A stretch of 43,547 nt of DNA, taken from assembly GCF_014359565.1 (NCBI RefSeq), contig NZ_JACIZD010000020.1, forward strand, positions 1 to 43,547, in the 5' to 3' direction. The stretch is from Immundisolibacter sp. GTDB lineage: Bacteria; Pseudomonadota; Gammaproteobacteria; Immundisolibacterales; Immundisolibacteraceae. This document shows, one piece after another, positions 1 through 7,743 of the stretch; within the stretch, counting starts at the first letter, position 1; the number at the start of each line of letters is the position of its first letter. The notes under the pieces were generated by a model. The model was given only the letters and a program-made list of their open reading frames with translations, ran no database searches and was not told where the DNA came from. The position numbers and the translations under genes were made by a program.

Positions 1-75
1 ACTGCGGCCTCGCCGCCGTTCGATCATGATCACTGCGCGCTCTTCGCTGCTCAAATGGCTGTACGTCGTTCCCAT
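1..75 (-). CDS. IS30-family transposase, N-terminal 25 residues only
   Basis: The ATG at 75-73 opens a frame that reads to the window edge (25 codons). It begins MGTTYSHLSSEERAVIM, which fits the helix-turn-helix start of IS30-family DDE transposases (typically xTYxxLxxEERxxI). Those enzymes bind the terminal inverted repeats and cut and join the element. The catalytic DDE core would lie outside the window, so intactness cannot be judged. The identification rests on 25 residues and on the nearby terminal-repeat-like sequence. Confidence 0.6.
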   Translation of the reverse strand, partial: MGTTYSHLSSEERAVIMIERRRGRS

Positions 76-126
76 CGCAATACCTTACCTGCAGCAGGGT
101 GTTGCACTTGGAACTTGAGTCTAAGG
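1..126 (-). mobile_element. End of an IS30-family insertion sequence (truncated by window edge)
   Basis: The first 126 bases read, on the minus strand, as a short terminal stretch followed by the start of an IS30-type transposase. The likely terminal inverted repeat is about positions 100-126, with outer end CCTTAGACTCAAG on the minus strand; this resembles IS30-family ends as I remember them. The other end lies outside the window, so the repeat and any target duplication cannot be confirmed. The open reading frame at 127-336 runs straight into this end and stops at once, which supports an insertion boundary near 126. Confidence 0.6.
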
Positions 127-336
127 GGCCCCCGTATGCTGAATGAGCGTGACAGGATTTTCGGTAGGCGGAAACTTTGAAAAACACCTTGAGCGATGGG
201 GCTCACTCGATGAAATGAGTTCATAGAAGAGCGCGTCTGTCATCAGTACGTTGTGGGACAGGCAAGGCTCGCGGATACGATTGGAGCTCGATCCCTGAAG
301 GAAGCACTTGTCGATTACTATTGTCGGTCGCTGCAT
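121..336 (-). pseudogene. 5' fragment of a PIN-like nuclease-type gene cut by the IS30 element
   Basis: A 71-codon frame starts MQRPTIVIDKCFLQG and ends a few codons after reaching the IS30 end; the stop at 121-123 is inside the element. A hydrophobic strand followed by Asp (IVIDK, D9) and the downstream segment VLMTDALFYELISS resemble the first acidic strand and following helix of PIN-like RNase domains. CFSKFPPTENPV looks like a conserved family motif. About 70 residues is far short of a full domain, so I read this as the N-terminal part of an interrupted gene. No clear ribosome binding site precedes the ATG. The family call comes from pattern memory, not a search. Local base composition is much less GC-rich than the rest of the window. 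Confidence 0.45.
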
Positions 337-416
337 ATGATGGTTAACGTGCTGGCTCAGGGGTGCGAAGCCGGACAGCCGGCGTAGCGTCCCTCTGGAG
401 CGGCGGAAAAAAAATA

Positions 417-881
417 TCAGTAACCACAGTCATGTTTGGTCAACTCGAAGCGAACAATTTCAACTCCATCATTCCCTCTGTAGGAATAGACGTAGGTTCC
501 TCCGTATTGAAGCGAAGGTTTCATTTCCGTGCTTCCACAAACGCTCTTTCTGACCGCTGGTTGCAGCTTTGCGAGAAGCCAGTCACGTTCGATGTCACGC
601 GAAGAATATTGTTGAAATGAATAGAAGTATGTCAGTCGTGCGCCAGGTCCGGCGACGGATTTATCCCACCGCGTGTCTTGATCTACCATGACTGGCCCTC
701 GTGCGTTTGCTTGTTCGGCGGCTTTGGTAAAACCTTCCGACAGCTTTGCTTCGATTTGCTGCTGTGTCGGCTTTGACGATGAAAAAGCAGCTTTGCCAAC
801 TCCTTTGCCAATCTGGCCCCCTATACTTGCCGCGATAAGCACAACAATGAAGCCAAAAACTGTCAGTACCTTCTTCCGCAT
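417..881 (-). CDS. Hypothetical membrane-anchored protein, 154 aa
   Basis: I do not recognise this family. The ATG at 881 is preceded by GGGGGGA at good spacing, so it is probably translated. Residues 7-24 form one hydrophobic segment followed by a Gly-rich stretch (GGQIGKGVGK), consistent with a signal anchor or uncleaved signal peptide. The rest is soluble and would lie in the periplasm, with a tryptophan/tyrosine-rich middle and only two cysteines (C115 and C152 near the C-terminus) that could form a disulfide. The gene has lower G+C (around 45% in sampled stretches) than the window average and sits beside an IS end, so it is probably horizontally acquired. It stands alone on the minus strand. 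Confidence 0.6.
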   Translation of the reverse strand: MRKKVLTVFGFIVVLIAASIGGQIGKGVGKAAFSSSKPTQQQIEAKLSEGFTKAAEQANARGPVMVDQDTRWDKSVAGPGARLTYFYSFQQYSSRDIERDWLLAKLQPAVRKSVCGSTEMKPSLQYGGTYVYSYRGNDGVEIVRFELTKHDCGY

Positions 882-1010
882 ACTTCCCCCCTAATGTTGG
901 AAATGAGCGGCGACTGTAGGCGCGCGAAGCACGCCGGAAAGCGTCCACTCGGTTGACGGATTGGGCGTCACTGTGGTGCACCCGCAAGGGTTCATGCCAC
1001 AAGCGCACAG

Positions 1011-1037
1011 GATGGGTGATGCGCAGCGAAACCCATC
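1011..1037. repeat. Imperfect palindromic repeat (GATGGGT...ACCCATC)
   Basis: GATGGGT (1011-1017) and ACCCATC (1031-1037) form a 7-bp inverted repeat around the loop GATGCGCAGCGAA. Similar GATGGGTTxCGCxGCGC-type hairpins are dispersed between genes in many proteobacteria. A further degenerate copy (GATGGGTTACGGATCG) occurs near 1104. The repeat lies between the accessory gene at 417-881 and the end of the spoVR operon. Positions 882-1010 show nothing else I can support. Confidence 0.5.
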
Positions 1038-1135
1038 AATCCGCAAACAGGCACAGGCAGCCGGATTGCCCCGGGGCGGGTCGGTCGTATGCCCGGAGCC
1101 GGATGATGGGTTACGGATCGGCAGTTTCCACCTGT

Positions 1136-1152
1136 CCTGAGGCGCCCTCAGG
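1136..1152 (-). terminator. Hairpin over the spoVR stop codon, possible terminator
   Basis: CCTGAG (1136-1141) and CTCAGG (1147-1152) form a 6-bp GC-rich stem with a 5-base loop, overlapping the spoVR stop codon at 1148-1150. No T-run follows on the minus strand, so if it ends transcription of the prkA-yeaH-spoVR mRNA it does so weakly; it may instead protect the 3' end. Confidence 0.35.
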
Positions 1153-2581
1153 CAGCCACTTTCGGCTCGAAACCGTCCTCGTCATAAATCAGCTGCGCCG
1201 GCTTGTCCTGCAGCGTGGTTTCGATGATTACGCCGCGGCCCCACAGGCGGTGCAGGTAGGCCAGCGTCTTCTCGGCCTGGCCCAGTTCCAGTTCCCGCCC
1301 GTCGTAGGCGTGTGTCAGGTGCAGCTTGCGGGCGCCGTCGTAGTCGGCATCGTCGATGCGGATGACCGGGAAGGCTGCCATGCCGACCGTGCCGATCAGC
1401 GTGTCGCGAATCTGCCGCCAGCTGTCCTCGTCGGCCACGCGCTGCACGACGTATTCGTCGTCCTCCGGACCGAACTCGTACATGTCCATCTCGCGCATCA
1501 GTCGGCCGCTCAGGAATTGGCGCAGGAACGAGGCGTCGCGGTCTGCCTCGCGGATGCGCATCAGCGTGGCCATGCCGTCGGTGGGCCCGCCGTAGCGCTC
1601 GCGCTCCTCGGGCGTCGGGTTCTCGCAGCGGCGCAGGATGTCGTGCCACAGCTTGAAGCCCAGGTAATACGGGTTGATGCTGCCCGGGTGCGGGCGCACC
1701 ACCTGCGAGTGGTGGACCATGAATTCCATCTGCAGGTCGGCCGGCAGGTCCAGGCTGCTGACGATGCGGTGGTGCCAGAAGCTGGCCCAGCCCTCGTTCA
1801 TGATCTTGGTCTCGATCTGCGGGATGAAGTACTGCGCTTCCTCGTGGACGATGGTCAGCAGGTCCCGCTCCCAGTTGGCGAGGTAGGGATTGTGGTCGCG
1901 GATGAACAGCAGGATGTCCTCTTCCGGCTCCAGCGGCACGCGTCGCAGGTCCGGCTCGGGCAGCTCCGGCGCGCGGTGGATGTCGGGGTGCGGGTCGTGC
2001 GGGCCGTGCGTGGCCTCGATGGCCCGCTCGCGCTGTTCGGCGTGACCCAGCTTGCGCACGCCAAGGTTGCGCCGGCAGTTGAAGGACAGCGCATGGGCGG
2101 CATCCAGCACCGCCTCCACCTTGTCGATGCCGATGGCCGGGTCTTCCGCATAGCGGCGCACGCGATCGGCGCGCGCCTTGAAACGCGATTGCGTCAGCTC
2201 CGGGTGCGTGCCCTGGAAGGTGAAGTTGTTCTTGAAGAAATCGTTGTGGCCATAGACGTGGGCGATGGTCAGGATCTGCAGGCACAGCGAGTTGTTGCGC
2301 ATCAGGTACGCAATCGACTCGTTCGAGTTGATGACCATCTCGTAGGGCAGGCCGCTGACGCCGTGGTCGTAGGTGGTCTTGAGCTTCTCGAACGACTTGC
2401 CGTAGGACCAGTGCGGGTAGTGCGAGGGCATGCCGTGGTAGGCCATGTAGCCGAGCATCTGTTCCTCGTCGCAGATTTCGAACACCTGCGGGAAGCAGTC
2501 CAGGCCGAATTCGGCCACCTTTTCGCGGATGCGCTCGTCCCAGCCGATCAGGTCATCGACGTCCCAGCTACGCATGTTCAC
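1148..2581 (-). CDS. spoVR: SpoVR family protein (YcgB-like)
   Basis: At 477 aa this is close to the length of E. coli YcgB (about 510). The family shows in the N-terminal SYGKSFEKLK and GLPYEMVINSNESIAYL blocks and in the central HEEAQYFIPQIETKIMNEGW/SFWHH block. It is cytoplasmic with no signal peptide. SpoVR was named for spore cortex formation in Bacillus, but in non-sporulating proteobacteria it is linked to PrkA and YeaH; its biochemical activity is unknown. The ATG lies inside the end of yeaH (14-bp overlap), so it is translationally coupled as the third gene of the prkA operon. It probably shares the nitrogen or starvation control of that operon. Confidence 0.93.
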   Translation of the reverse strand: MNMRSWDVDDLIGWDERIREKVAEFGLDCFPQVFEICDEEQMLGYMAYHGMPSHYPHWSYGKSFEKLKTTYDHGVSGLPYEMVINSNESIAYLMRNNSLCLQILTIAHVYGHNDFFKNNFTFQGTHPELTQSRFKARADRVRRYAEDPAIGIDKVEAVLDAAHALSFNCRRNLGVRKLGHAEQRERAIEATHGPHDPHPDIHRAPELPEPDLRRVPLEPEEDILLFIRDHNPYLANWERDLLTIVHEEAQYFIPQIETKIMNEGWASFWHHRIVSSLDLPADLQMEFMVHHSQVVRPHPGSINPYYLGFKLWHDILRRCENPTPEERERYGGPTDGMATLMRIREADRDASFLRQFLSGRLMREMDMYEFGPEDDEYVVQRVADEDSWRQIRDTLIGTVGMAAFPVIRIDDADYDGARKLHLTHAYDGRELELGQAEKTLAYLHRLWGRGVIIETTLQDKPAQLIYDEDGFEPKVAA

Positions 2582-3785
2582 CTCCGGTGGCCTGTGCGGC
2601 CCGGTCCTTCTGCAGAAAGGCTTTCAGGCCGGGCCAGATGTCTTCCTTGCCGTGGATGGTCAGGGCGTGGAAGCAGTCGGACTTGATGCGCGAGAAGGTC
2701 TCCAGCATCGAGCTCTCGAAGATGCCGCGGCCGGGCGGCTTGATCTCGCCGTAGCCGAACAGGTTGGCCATCTCGCAGATGGCCTCGGCCGCCTGCACGG
2801 TCTTGTCGTTGTCGCCGGGGAAGTTGTCGCCGTCCGAGCAGTGGAAGGCGTAGATGTTCCACAGGCTCGGGTGGTAGCGCTCGCCCAGGATTTCGAGCCC
2901 CTTCTGGTAGGCGGACGAAATCACCGTGCCGCCGGACTCGCCCTTGTGGAAGAACTCCTCCTCGGTCACCTCGGCGGCGGTGGCGTGGTGGGCCACGAAC
3001 ACCAGCTCGACTTCCGCATAGCGGCTGCGCACGAACTGATACAGCAGGAAAAAGAACGACCGCGCCAGGTATTTCTTGGTGCTGTCCATCGACCCTGAGG
3101 TGTCCATCATGCACAGCACCACGGCGTTCGACTGCGGCCGGGTATCCGGCAGCAGGCGGCGGTAGATCATGTCCTCCTTGTGGAAGGGGAAGCGCTGCTC
3201 GACATCGCCGGCCACGGCTTCGCCGGTCGGCACGTCCGGCGCACCTGCACGCTGGGCGATCTGGCGCCGGATGCGCTGCATGGCGGTGCGTTTCTTGTCC
3301 AGGTGCACGCGGATGCCGGAATGCCGGAAGCCCTTGCGCTGAAAGGCGTGCTCGGACGGCAACTGGCGCAGCTTCTTGCGCTCCAGGTCCGGCAGGGACA
3401 GGTCCTCGAACATGATGTCGATCAGCTCTTCCAGGCTGATCTCGGTCTCGTAGTAGTCCTGACCGGCCTCGTTGCCGCCCTGGCCCTTGCCGGCGCCGGA
3501 CTGGTCGCCCTGGCCGACGCTCTGGCCGACTTCGGTGCCGCCCTCGCCGGTGCCGACGCCGGGCTGGTTCTGGCCATACACGAAGCGGTACTCGCGGATG
3601 CCGCGGATCGGCACCTTGACCATGCGGTCGCCGCTGCGGCCGATGATGGCCTCTTCGGCCACGATGTCGCCGATGTTGTCGCGGATCGCCTGGCGCACCT
3701 TCTGGCGGTGCCGGGCGCGATCGCCGGCGCTGCGGTCCGAGCGCAGCGCGTCGGCCGGGAATGATCGGAACTGGGAGCGCGTCAT
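2568..3785 (-). CDS. yeaH: UPF0229/DUF444 protein, YeaH-like, with a VWA-type metal site
   Basis: 405 aa. The N-terminal part (about 1-70) is basic, residues 75-110 are a low-complexity Gly/Gln linker, and the C-terminal half is a von Willebrand A-like fold with the metal-ion-dependent adhesion motif DTSGSM at 228-233. This is the DUF444 (YeaH) family, which travels with PrkA and SpoVR and is thought to act in the same stress pathway, perhaps as a scaffold or kinase partner; its exact role is unknown. The ATG has an AGGAGG site at ideal spacing. It is the second gene of the operon, about 100 bp after prkA and overlapping spoVR. Confidence 0.93.
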   Translation of the reverse strand: MTRSQFRSFPADALRSDRSAGDRARHRQKVRQAIRDNIGDIVAEEAIIGRSGDRMVKVPIRGIREYRFVYGQNQPGVGTGEGGTEVGQSVGQGDQSGAGKGQGGNEAGQDYYETEISLEELIDIMFEDLSLPDLERKKLRQLPSEHAFQRKGFRHSGIRVHLDKKRTAMQRIRRQIAQRAGAPDVPTGEAVAGDVEQRFPFHKEDMIYRRLLPDTRPQSNAVVLCMMDTSGSMDSTKKYLARSFFFLLYQFVRSRYAEVELVFVAHHATAAEVTEEEFFHKGESGGTVISSAYQKGLEILGERYHPSLWNIYAFHCSDGDNFPGDNDKTVQAAEAICEMANLFGYGEIKPPGRGIFESSMLETFSRIKSDCFHALTIHGKEDIWPGLKAFLQKDRAAQATGGEHA

Positions 3786-3836
3786 AGCCCCTCCTGCTGT
3801 GCATCGCCGCGTGGCACGGTGCGGCGCCGTTGCGAC

Positions 3837-3865
3837 GGGCTGGCGGCGGCCGGGGCCGCCAGCCC
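3837..3865 (-). other. Strong intercistronic hairpin between prkA and yeaH
   Basis: GGGCTGGCGGC (3837-3847) and its exact reverse complement (3855-3865) make an 11-bp perfect GC stem with a 7-base loop in the 100-bp gap between prkA and yeaH. No T-run follows on the minus strand, so an RNA-stabilising or processing element, or a partial attenuator lowering yeaH and spoVR relative to prkA, is more likely than a full terminator. Confidence 0.55.
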
Positions 3866-3886
3866 GTTCTCAAGCCTGCCTCGCGG

Positions 3887-5821
3887 TCAGTCCTTCCACA
3901 GGTTGTTGGCCGCGTACTTGAGCACCACCTCGGCCGAGTGCTCGTTGTAGCCCAACTCGATCATGCGCTGGATCAGGGTGTCGTACTTGTCCTTCTGCTC
4001 CTCGTCGCGGGTGCGCGACTTGGTGACGATGCGGCTCATGTCGCGCACCGAATGCAGCAGCTTCTTCTCCAGCGCGTCGCGCAGCGGCTCGTAGGCGCGG
4101 TAGCTGACCTTCTCGCCGCGCCGCGTGGCCGCCCACAGGTAGGACATGACTTCCTGCCGGAAGCCTTCGGCCGCCGAGCCGACGATGCCGATCTGCTCCT
4201 CGACCGACTTCAGGAAGCTCTCGTCCGGGCGCAGCTCCTCGCCGGTGTTGCGGTCCTTGACCTTGGACTTGTTCACGTAGGCCTCGGCGTGGTCCAGATA
4301 GTTCTGGAACAGGTCCTCGGCCTGCTGCTCGAACGAGAACACGAAGGCGCGTGTGACTTCCTTCTCCAGGATGTCCAGGTAGGCCTTGTGCAGGGTGTCC
4401 TGCAGGAATTCCAGGTACAGCTTCTTGGTGTCTTCGGCCAGGTCGGCGCGCTTGACCATGTCCACCAGCGCCTCGCGCACGCTGATCGGGTTGATGCCGA
4501 CTTCGGGGTTGTCGGCGAGCGCATTGTCGAGCGCCTTCATGATGAAGCGGGTCGAGATGCCGAACAGGCCCTCGCGGTGGGTGTCTTCCTGCAGGGACTT
4601 GGCCGACAGCTTCAGCGTGGTGCCTTTCTTGACCACTTCCTCGCCGTCGTACAGGCGCAGCTTGGTCATCAGGTCACACTTGGAGGTGGGCTCCAGGCGC
4701 GACAGGATGGCGAACATGCTGGCGATTTCCAGCGTGTGCGGCGCGATGTGGGCGCGGAACTGCGACTCGCGCAGCATCTTTTCGTAGATCTTGATCTCTT
4801 CCGACAGGCGCAGGTTGTACGGCACCTTCACCACCACGATGCGGTCCATGATCGCCTCGTTGGTGTGGTCGGCCTTGAACTTCTGCCACTCGGCCTCGTT
4901 CGAGTGGGCGATGATGGCGCAGTCCACGTACACCGTGCCGTGGCGGCCGGGCGCCGGCACGAACTTCTCCTGCGTGGCGGTGATCATGGTGTGCAGGTAT
5001 TCGGGCTCGTTTTTGAACACCTCGATGAACTCGACGATGCCGCGGTTGCCGACGTTGAAGGCGCCCGACAGGTCCAGCACCCGCGGGTCGGACTCCGAGT
5101 AACGGTCGAGCTTTGAGATGTCCACCGAGCCGATCAGGACCGATGTGTCCTGGTTGTTCGGGTCCACCGGCGGCACCACGCCGATGCCGCGCCGCCGGTG
5201 CCGGGAAAATGCCACCCGGGCCACAGGCACATCCTCGTAGCGGCCGCCGAATTCGGTTTCCAGGCGGTGCCGGCACAGCGGGCACAGCTCGCCCTCGATC
5301 GGCACGCCGAGCACGTCCGAGAAGCTGCGGCGCAGGTGTACCGGTATCAGGTGCAGGGGCTCCTCGGCGATCGGGCAGCCGTCGATGGCGTAGACCGGTT
5401 CGGTTTCCTCCAGCGCCCGTTGCAGCTTGGCGACCAGCGAGCTCTTGCCGGCGCCCACCGGGCCCATCAGGTACAGCACCTGCCGGCTTTCCTCGCCGCG
5501 CAGGGCCGCCGAGTGCAGGTAGCGGACGATCTGCGCGATCGACCGCTCGATACCAAAGAATTCCTTCTCGAAGTAGTGGTAGCGCTTGATGCGCTCGTCG
5601 CCGAACAGGTGGTTCAGGTGCGGATCGTCGGTCTCGCCAAGGTCCGCGGAGCCGGCCGCCGTGACCGCCTCGTACAGACGGGCATGGGCGAGTTTCGGGA
5701 TGGTCGGGTCTTGGCGTACCAGTTCCAGGTAATCCAGGAAATTGCCCTGCCAGCTGTGCTCCTGGCGTGCCTTGCGGTCTTCGTCGATCAGGTCAGCGAA
5801 GGATCCAGTACTCGTACCCAT
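3887..5821 (-). CDS. prkA: PrkA family serine protein kinase (YeaG-like)
   Basis: 644 aa, the same length as E. coli YeaG. An AAA+-like N-terminal domain carries Walker A GPVGAGKSS (120-128), followed by a CPLC segment and the C-terminal PrkA kinase region. PrkA/YeaG proteins are cytoplasmic Ser/Thr kinases, and YeaG helps E. coli survive sustained nitrogen starvation. I chose the ATG at 5821 over the upstream one at 5917 because GGAGGT lies six bases before it and MGTSTGSFADLI is the usual family start. It is the first gene of the prkA-yeaH-spoVR operon, with a sigma-54-type promoter about 184 bp upstream. Confidence 0.96.
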   Translation of the reverse strand: MGTSTGSFADLIDEDRKARQEHSWQGNFLDYLELVRQDPTIPKLAHARLYEAVTAAGSADLGETDDPHLNHLFGDERIKRYHYFEKEFFGIERSIAQIVRYLHSAALRGEESRQVLYLMGPVGAGKSSLVAKLQRALEETEPVYAIDGCPIAEEPLHLIPVHLRRSFSDVLGVPIEGELCPLCRHRLETEFGGRYEDVPVARVAFSRHRRRGIGVVPPVDPNNQDTSVLIGSVDISKLDRYSESDPRVLDLSGAFNVGNRGIVEFIEVFKNEPEYLHTMITATQEKFVPAPGRHGTVYVDCAIIAHSNEAEWQKFKADHTNEAIMDRIVVVKVPYNLRLSEEIKIYEKMLRESQFRAHIAPHTLEIASMFAILSRLEPTSKCDLMTKLRLYDGEEVVKKGTTLKLSAKSLQEDTHREGLFGISTRFIMKALDNALADNPEVGINPISVREALVDMVKRADLAEDTKKLYLEFLQDTLHKAYLDILEKEVTRAFVFSFEQQAEDLFQNYLDHAEAYVNKSKVKDRNTGEELRPDESFLKSVEEQIGIVGSAAEGFRQEVMSYLWAATRRGEKVSYRAYEPLRDALEKKLLHSVRDMSRIVTKSRTRDEEQKDKYDTLIQRMIELGYNEHSAEVVLKYAANNLWKD

Positions 5822-6004
5822 GTAACGACCTCCGTCGTGTGTCAATCCTGTTGCGTGCGTGCGGTTCCCTGTTCTTTGATTGCTTGTGTTATCGACCATC
5901 CGATGCCTGTCGGGCATTCCCAGACCCCGCCCGCGCAGCGGTCCGATGCGGCCGCAGGGGCAGGAACGATGTCAGGGTGGATGGCGCCTCCCGAAGTGAC
6001 TGTT

Positions 6005-6020
6005 ATCAAGACCCGTGCCA
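6005..6020 (-). promoter_or_regulatory. Sigma-54 (-24/-12) promoter for the prkA operon
   Basis: On the minus strand the sequence TGGCACGGGTCTTGAT matches the RpoN consensus TGGCACG-N4-TTGCW at every defined position except -12 (A for C). The GG and GA dinucleotides have the correct 10-bp spacing. It points towards prkA and predicts a start near 5994 and a leader of roughly 170 nt. In E. coli yeaG is a known RpoN/NtrC target, which agrees with this reading. No competing sigma-70 promoter stands out in 5822-6190. Confidence 0.65.
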
Positions 6021-6122
6021 AGTGCCCCGGCCAGTTTCGTCGCCCACGCCATGGGCGGGTTCCGCGCCGTGGATCACTGTGGTTCTTTGACCCGAAACGG
6101 CGCAACAAGTTGACGGCCGGTC

Positions 6123-6137
6123 GCACTGCGCTGGTGC
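6123..6137. promoter_or_regulatory. NtrC-like enhancer site (GCAC-N7-GTGC)
   Basis: GCAC (6123-6126), seven bases, then TGGTGCA from 6132 reproduce the dyad of NtrC sites such as those at glnAp2 (GCAC-N7-GTGC). Its centre is about 135 bp upstream of the start predicted from the sigma-54 promoter, a normal enhancer distance. Only one good copy is visible, whereas NtrC usually binds paired sites. The site also lies 57 bp upstream of nudF, but its distance to the sigma-54 element favours prkA. Confidence 0.5.
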
Positions 6138-6193
6138 ATGGACTCTTGTAACCTCATTCGGCTGCGCCGGCAAACCCCTGCCCCGCTGCTACC

Positions 6194-6874
6194 ATGACAG
6201 ACTCACCCCTGCCCAGTGTCCGATGCAAAGCAGCGCGCGTCCCGATGAGCCCGATTGAATTCGACCGCCAGCGCGATGTGGAAGTGCTGCAGCGGGAAAC
6301 GGTTTTTCAGGGTTACTTTCGCGTCGACCGTTATCGCTTGCGGCACCGCCTGTTCGGCGGCGGCTGGAGCCGGCCGTTCCAGCGCGAGCTGTTCGAGCGC
6401 GGCCACGCCGCCGCCGTGCTGCCCTACGACCCGCAGCGCGACAGCGTGTTGCTGATCGAACAGTTCCGCATCGGGCCCTACGCCCACGGTGGATCCCCGT
6501 GGCAGATCGAAATCGTCGCCGGCATCATCCACGAGGGCGAAACCCCGGCCGAGGTGGCGCGGCGCGAGGCAGTCGAGGAGGCCGGTTGCCAGCTCGGTCC
6601 CGACTTGCTGCCGATTGCCGCCTACTACATGAGCCCCGGTGCGGTCAGCGAGCATCTGACGCTGTACTGCGCGCTGACGGACCTGACAGGCGCCGGCGGT
6701 ATCCACGGCGTGGTCGACGAGGACGAGGACATCCGCGTGCATGTGGTGTCGTTCGCGCAGGCCCTGGATTGGCTGGCGGCCGGCCGCATCCAGAACAGCC
6801 CGGCGATCATCGCCCTGCAGTGGCTGGCCCTGAATCGGGCCCGTCTGCAAGCCACTGCGCCGCAAGCGGGCTGA
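6194..6874 (+). CDS. nudF: ADP-ribose pyrophosphatase, Nudix family
   Basis: 226 aa cytoplasmic hydrolase that splits ADP-ribose to AMP and ribose 5-phosphate. The Nudix box at 110-132 is complete: G, five residues, E at 116, then REAVEEAG. Flanking blocks FERGHAAAVLPYDP, VLLIEQFRIGPY and DEDEDIRVHVVS closely match E. coli NudF/YffH. The start is uncertain: the ATG at 6194 and the one at 6245 (M18) both lack a convincing ribosome binding site, and the E. coli N-terminus is of intermediate length. It is divergent from the prkA operon and is followed seven bases later by gph, so the two are probably cotranscribed. Confidence 0.93.
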   Translation: MTDSPLPSVRCKAARVPMSPIEFDRQRDVEVLQRETVFQGYFRVDRYRLRHRLFGGGWSRPFQRELFERGHAAAVLPYDPQRDSVLLIEQFRIGPYAHGGSPWQIEIVAGIIHEGETPAEVARREAVEEAGCQLGPDLLPIAAYYMSPGAVSEHLTLYCALTDLTGAGGIHGVVDEDEDIRVHVVSFAQALDWLAAGRIQNSPAIIALQWLALNRARLQATAPQAG

Positions 6875-6880
6875 GCCGGC

Positions 6881-7648
6881 ATGACGCGCGCCTGCGATGC
6901 CGCACGGGTGGTGGCGGCAAGGACGCCATCAGGCTGCGCCGTTGCACCATTTCAGGGCGCACTTTCGCTGGCGCCGCAGGCGATCCTGTTCGATCTGGAC
7001 GGCACCCTGGTCGACAGCGTGCCCGATCTGGCGCGTTGCGTGAACGCCGCGCTGGCCAGTGTCGGACACGCCGCGGCCGACCAGGACCGCGTGCGCGGCT
7101 GGGTCGGCGAGGGCGCGGCGCGTCTGCTGCACCGCGCGCTGACCGGCTCCCCCGAGGGCATTGCGCCGGCGGCACTGCACGGCCAGGCAATGGCCGTTTT
7201 CAACGCTCACTATGCCGCCGAACCCTGCCGCGACAGTCGGCTCTATCCGGGTGTCGCCACCACCCTGGCGGCACTGGCTGGCGCCGGCATCCGGCTCGGC
7301 TGCGTCACCAACAAGCCACATCGGTTCGTGCAGCCGCTGCTGGCGGCGCTTGGGCTTGGCGAGCGTTTTGCCAGCATCATCGGCGGCGACAGCACGGCCC
7401 GCCTCAAGCCTGACCCCTTGCCGGTCCTGGCGGCACTGTCCGGGTTGGGCGTGGCGGCCGACCGCTGCCTGCTGGTCGGGGACTCGCGCATCGACATGGC
7501 GGCGGGCCGGGCGGCTGGCGTTGCCACGGTGGCCGTGACCTACGGGTACGACCGCAGCTGCGATTTTGCGGCGGCCGGCGCGGTGGCCGTTCTCGACCGC
7601 CTGACCGACCTGCCTACGGTGTGGGGGCAGCCGGCCATCACCGGCTGA
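6881..7648 (+). CDS. gph: Phosphoglycolate phosphatase-like HAD hydrolase
   Basis: 255 aa HAD-superfamily enzyme. Motif I is FDLDGTLVDS (nucleophile D38), followed by an alpha-helical cap (VRGWVGEGAARLLHRAL), motif II/III region CVTNKP and motif IV LLVGDSRIDM. The cap and the GWVG/VTNKP signatures fit Gph, which removes 2-phosphoglycolate produced by DNA end repair or RuBisCO oxygenation. About 35 residues precede the HAD core, longer than usual, so translation may begin downstream at a GTG; no strong ribosome binding site decides. It lies six bases after nudF. Confidence 0.85.
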   Translation: MTRACDAARVVAARTPSGCAVAPFQGALSLAPQAILFDLDGTLVDSVPDLARCVNAALASVGHAAADQDRVRGWVGEGAARLLHRALTGSPEGIAPAALHGQAMAVFNAHYAAEPCRDSRLYPGVATTLAALAGAGIRLGCVTNKPHRFVQPLLAALGLGERFASIIGGDSTARLKPDPLPVLAALSGLGVAADRCLLVGDSRIDMAAGRAAGVATVAVTYGYDRSCDFAAAGAVAVLDRLTDLPTVWGQPAITG

Positions 7649-7743
7649 GCCGCCGCGATGCCGATGCGCTTGCCGGCGGGCTGAGTTAGTCTGCCGGCGC
7701 CGGCGCGGCCCCTTGCCGCAGCGTTTTCCTCCGGACTGCCGCC

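Noticed and set aside
363-620. 85-codon plus-strand frame
   Set aside because: It lies opposite the 154-aa membrane-anchored protein, which has the better start signal and a signal anchor; the plus frame has neither.
953-2686. 577-codon plus-strand open frame opposite spoVR
   Set aside because: It is an antisense shadow of a clear SpoVR gene; its translation is low-complexity Val/Ala/Asp/Arg typical of reverse frames in GC-rich genes.
3830-5116. 428-codon plus-strand frame opposite prkA
   Set aside because: Antisense of the PrkA coding region with the same Val/Leu/His/Asp-rich shadow composition and no family motif.
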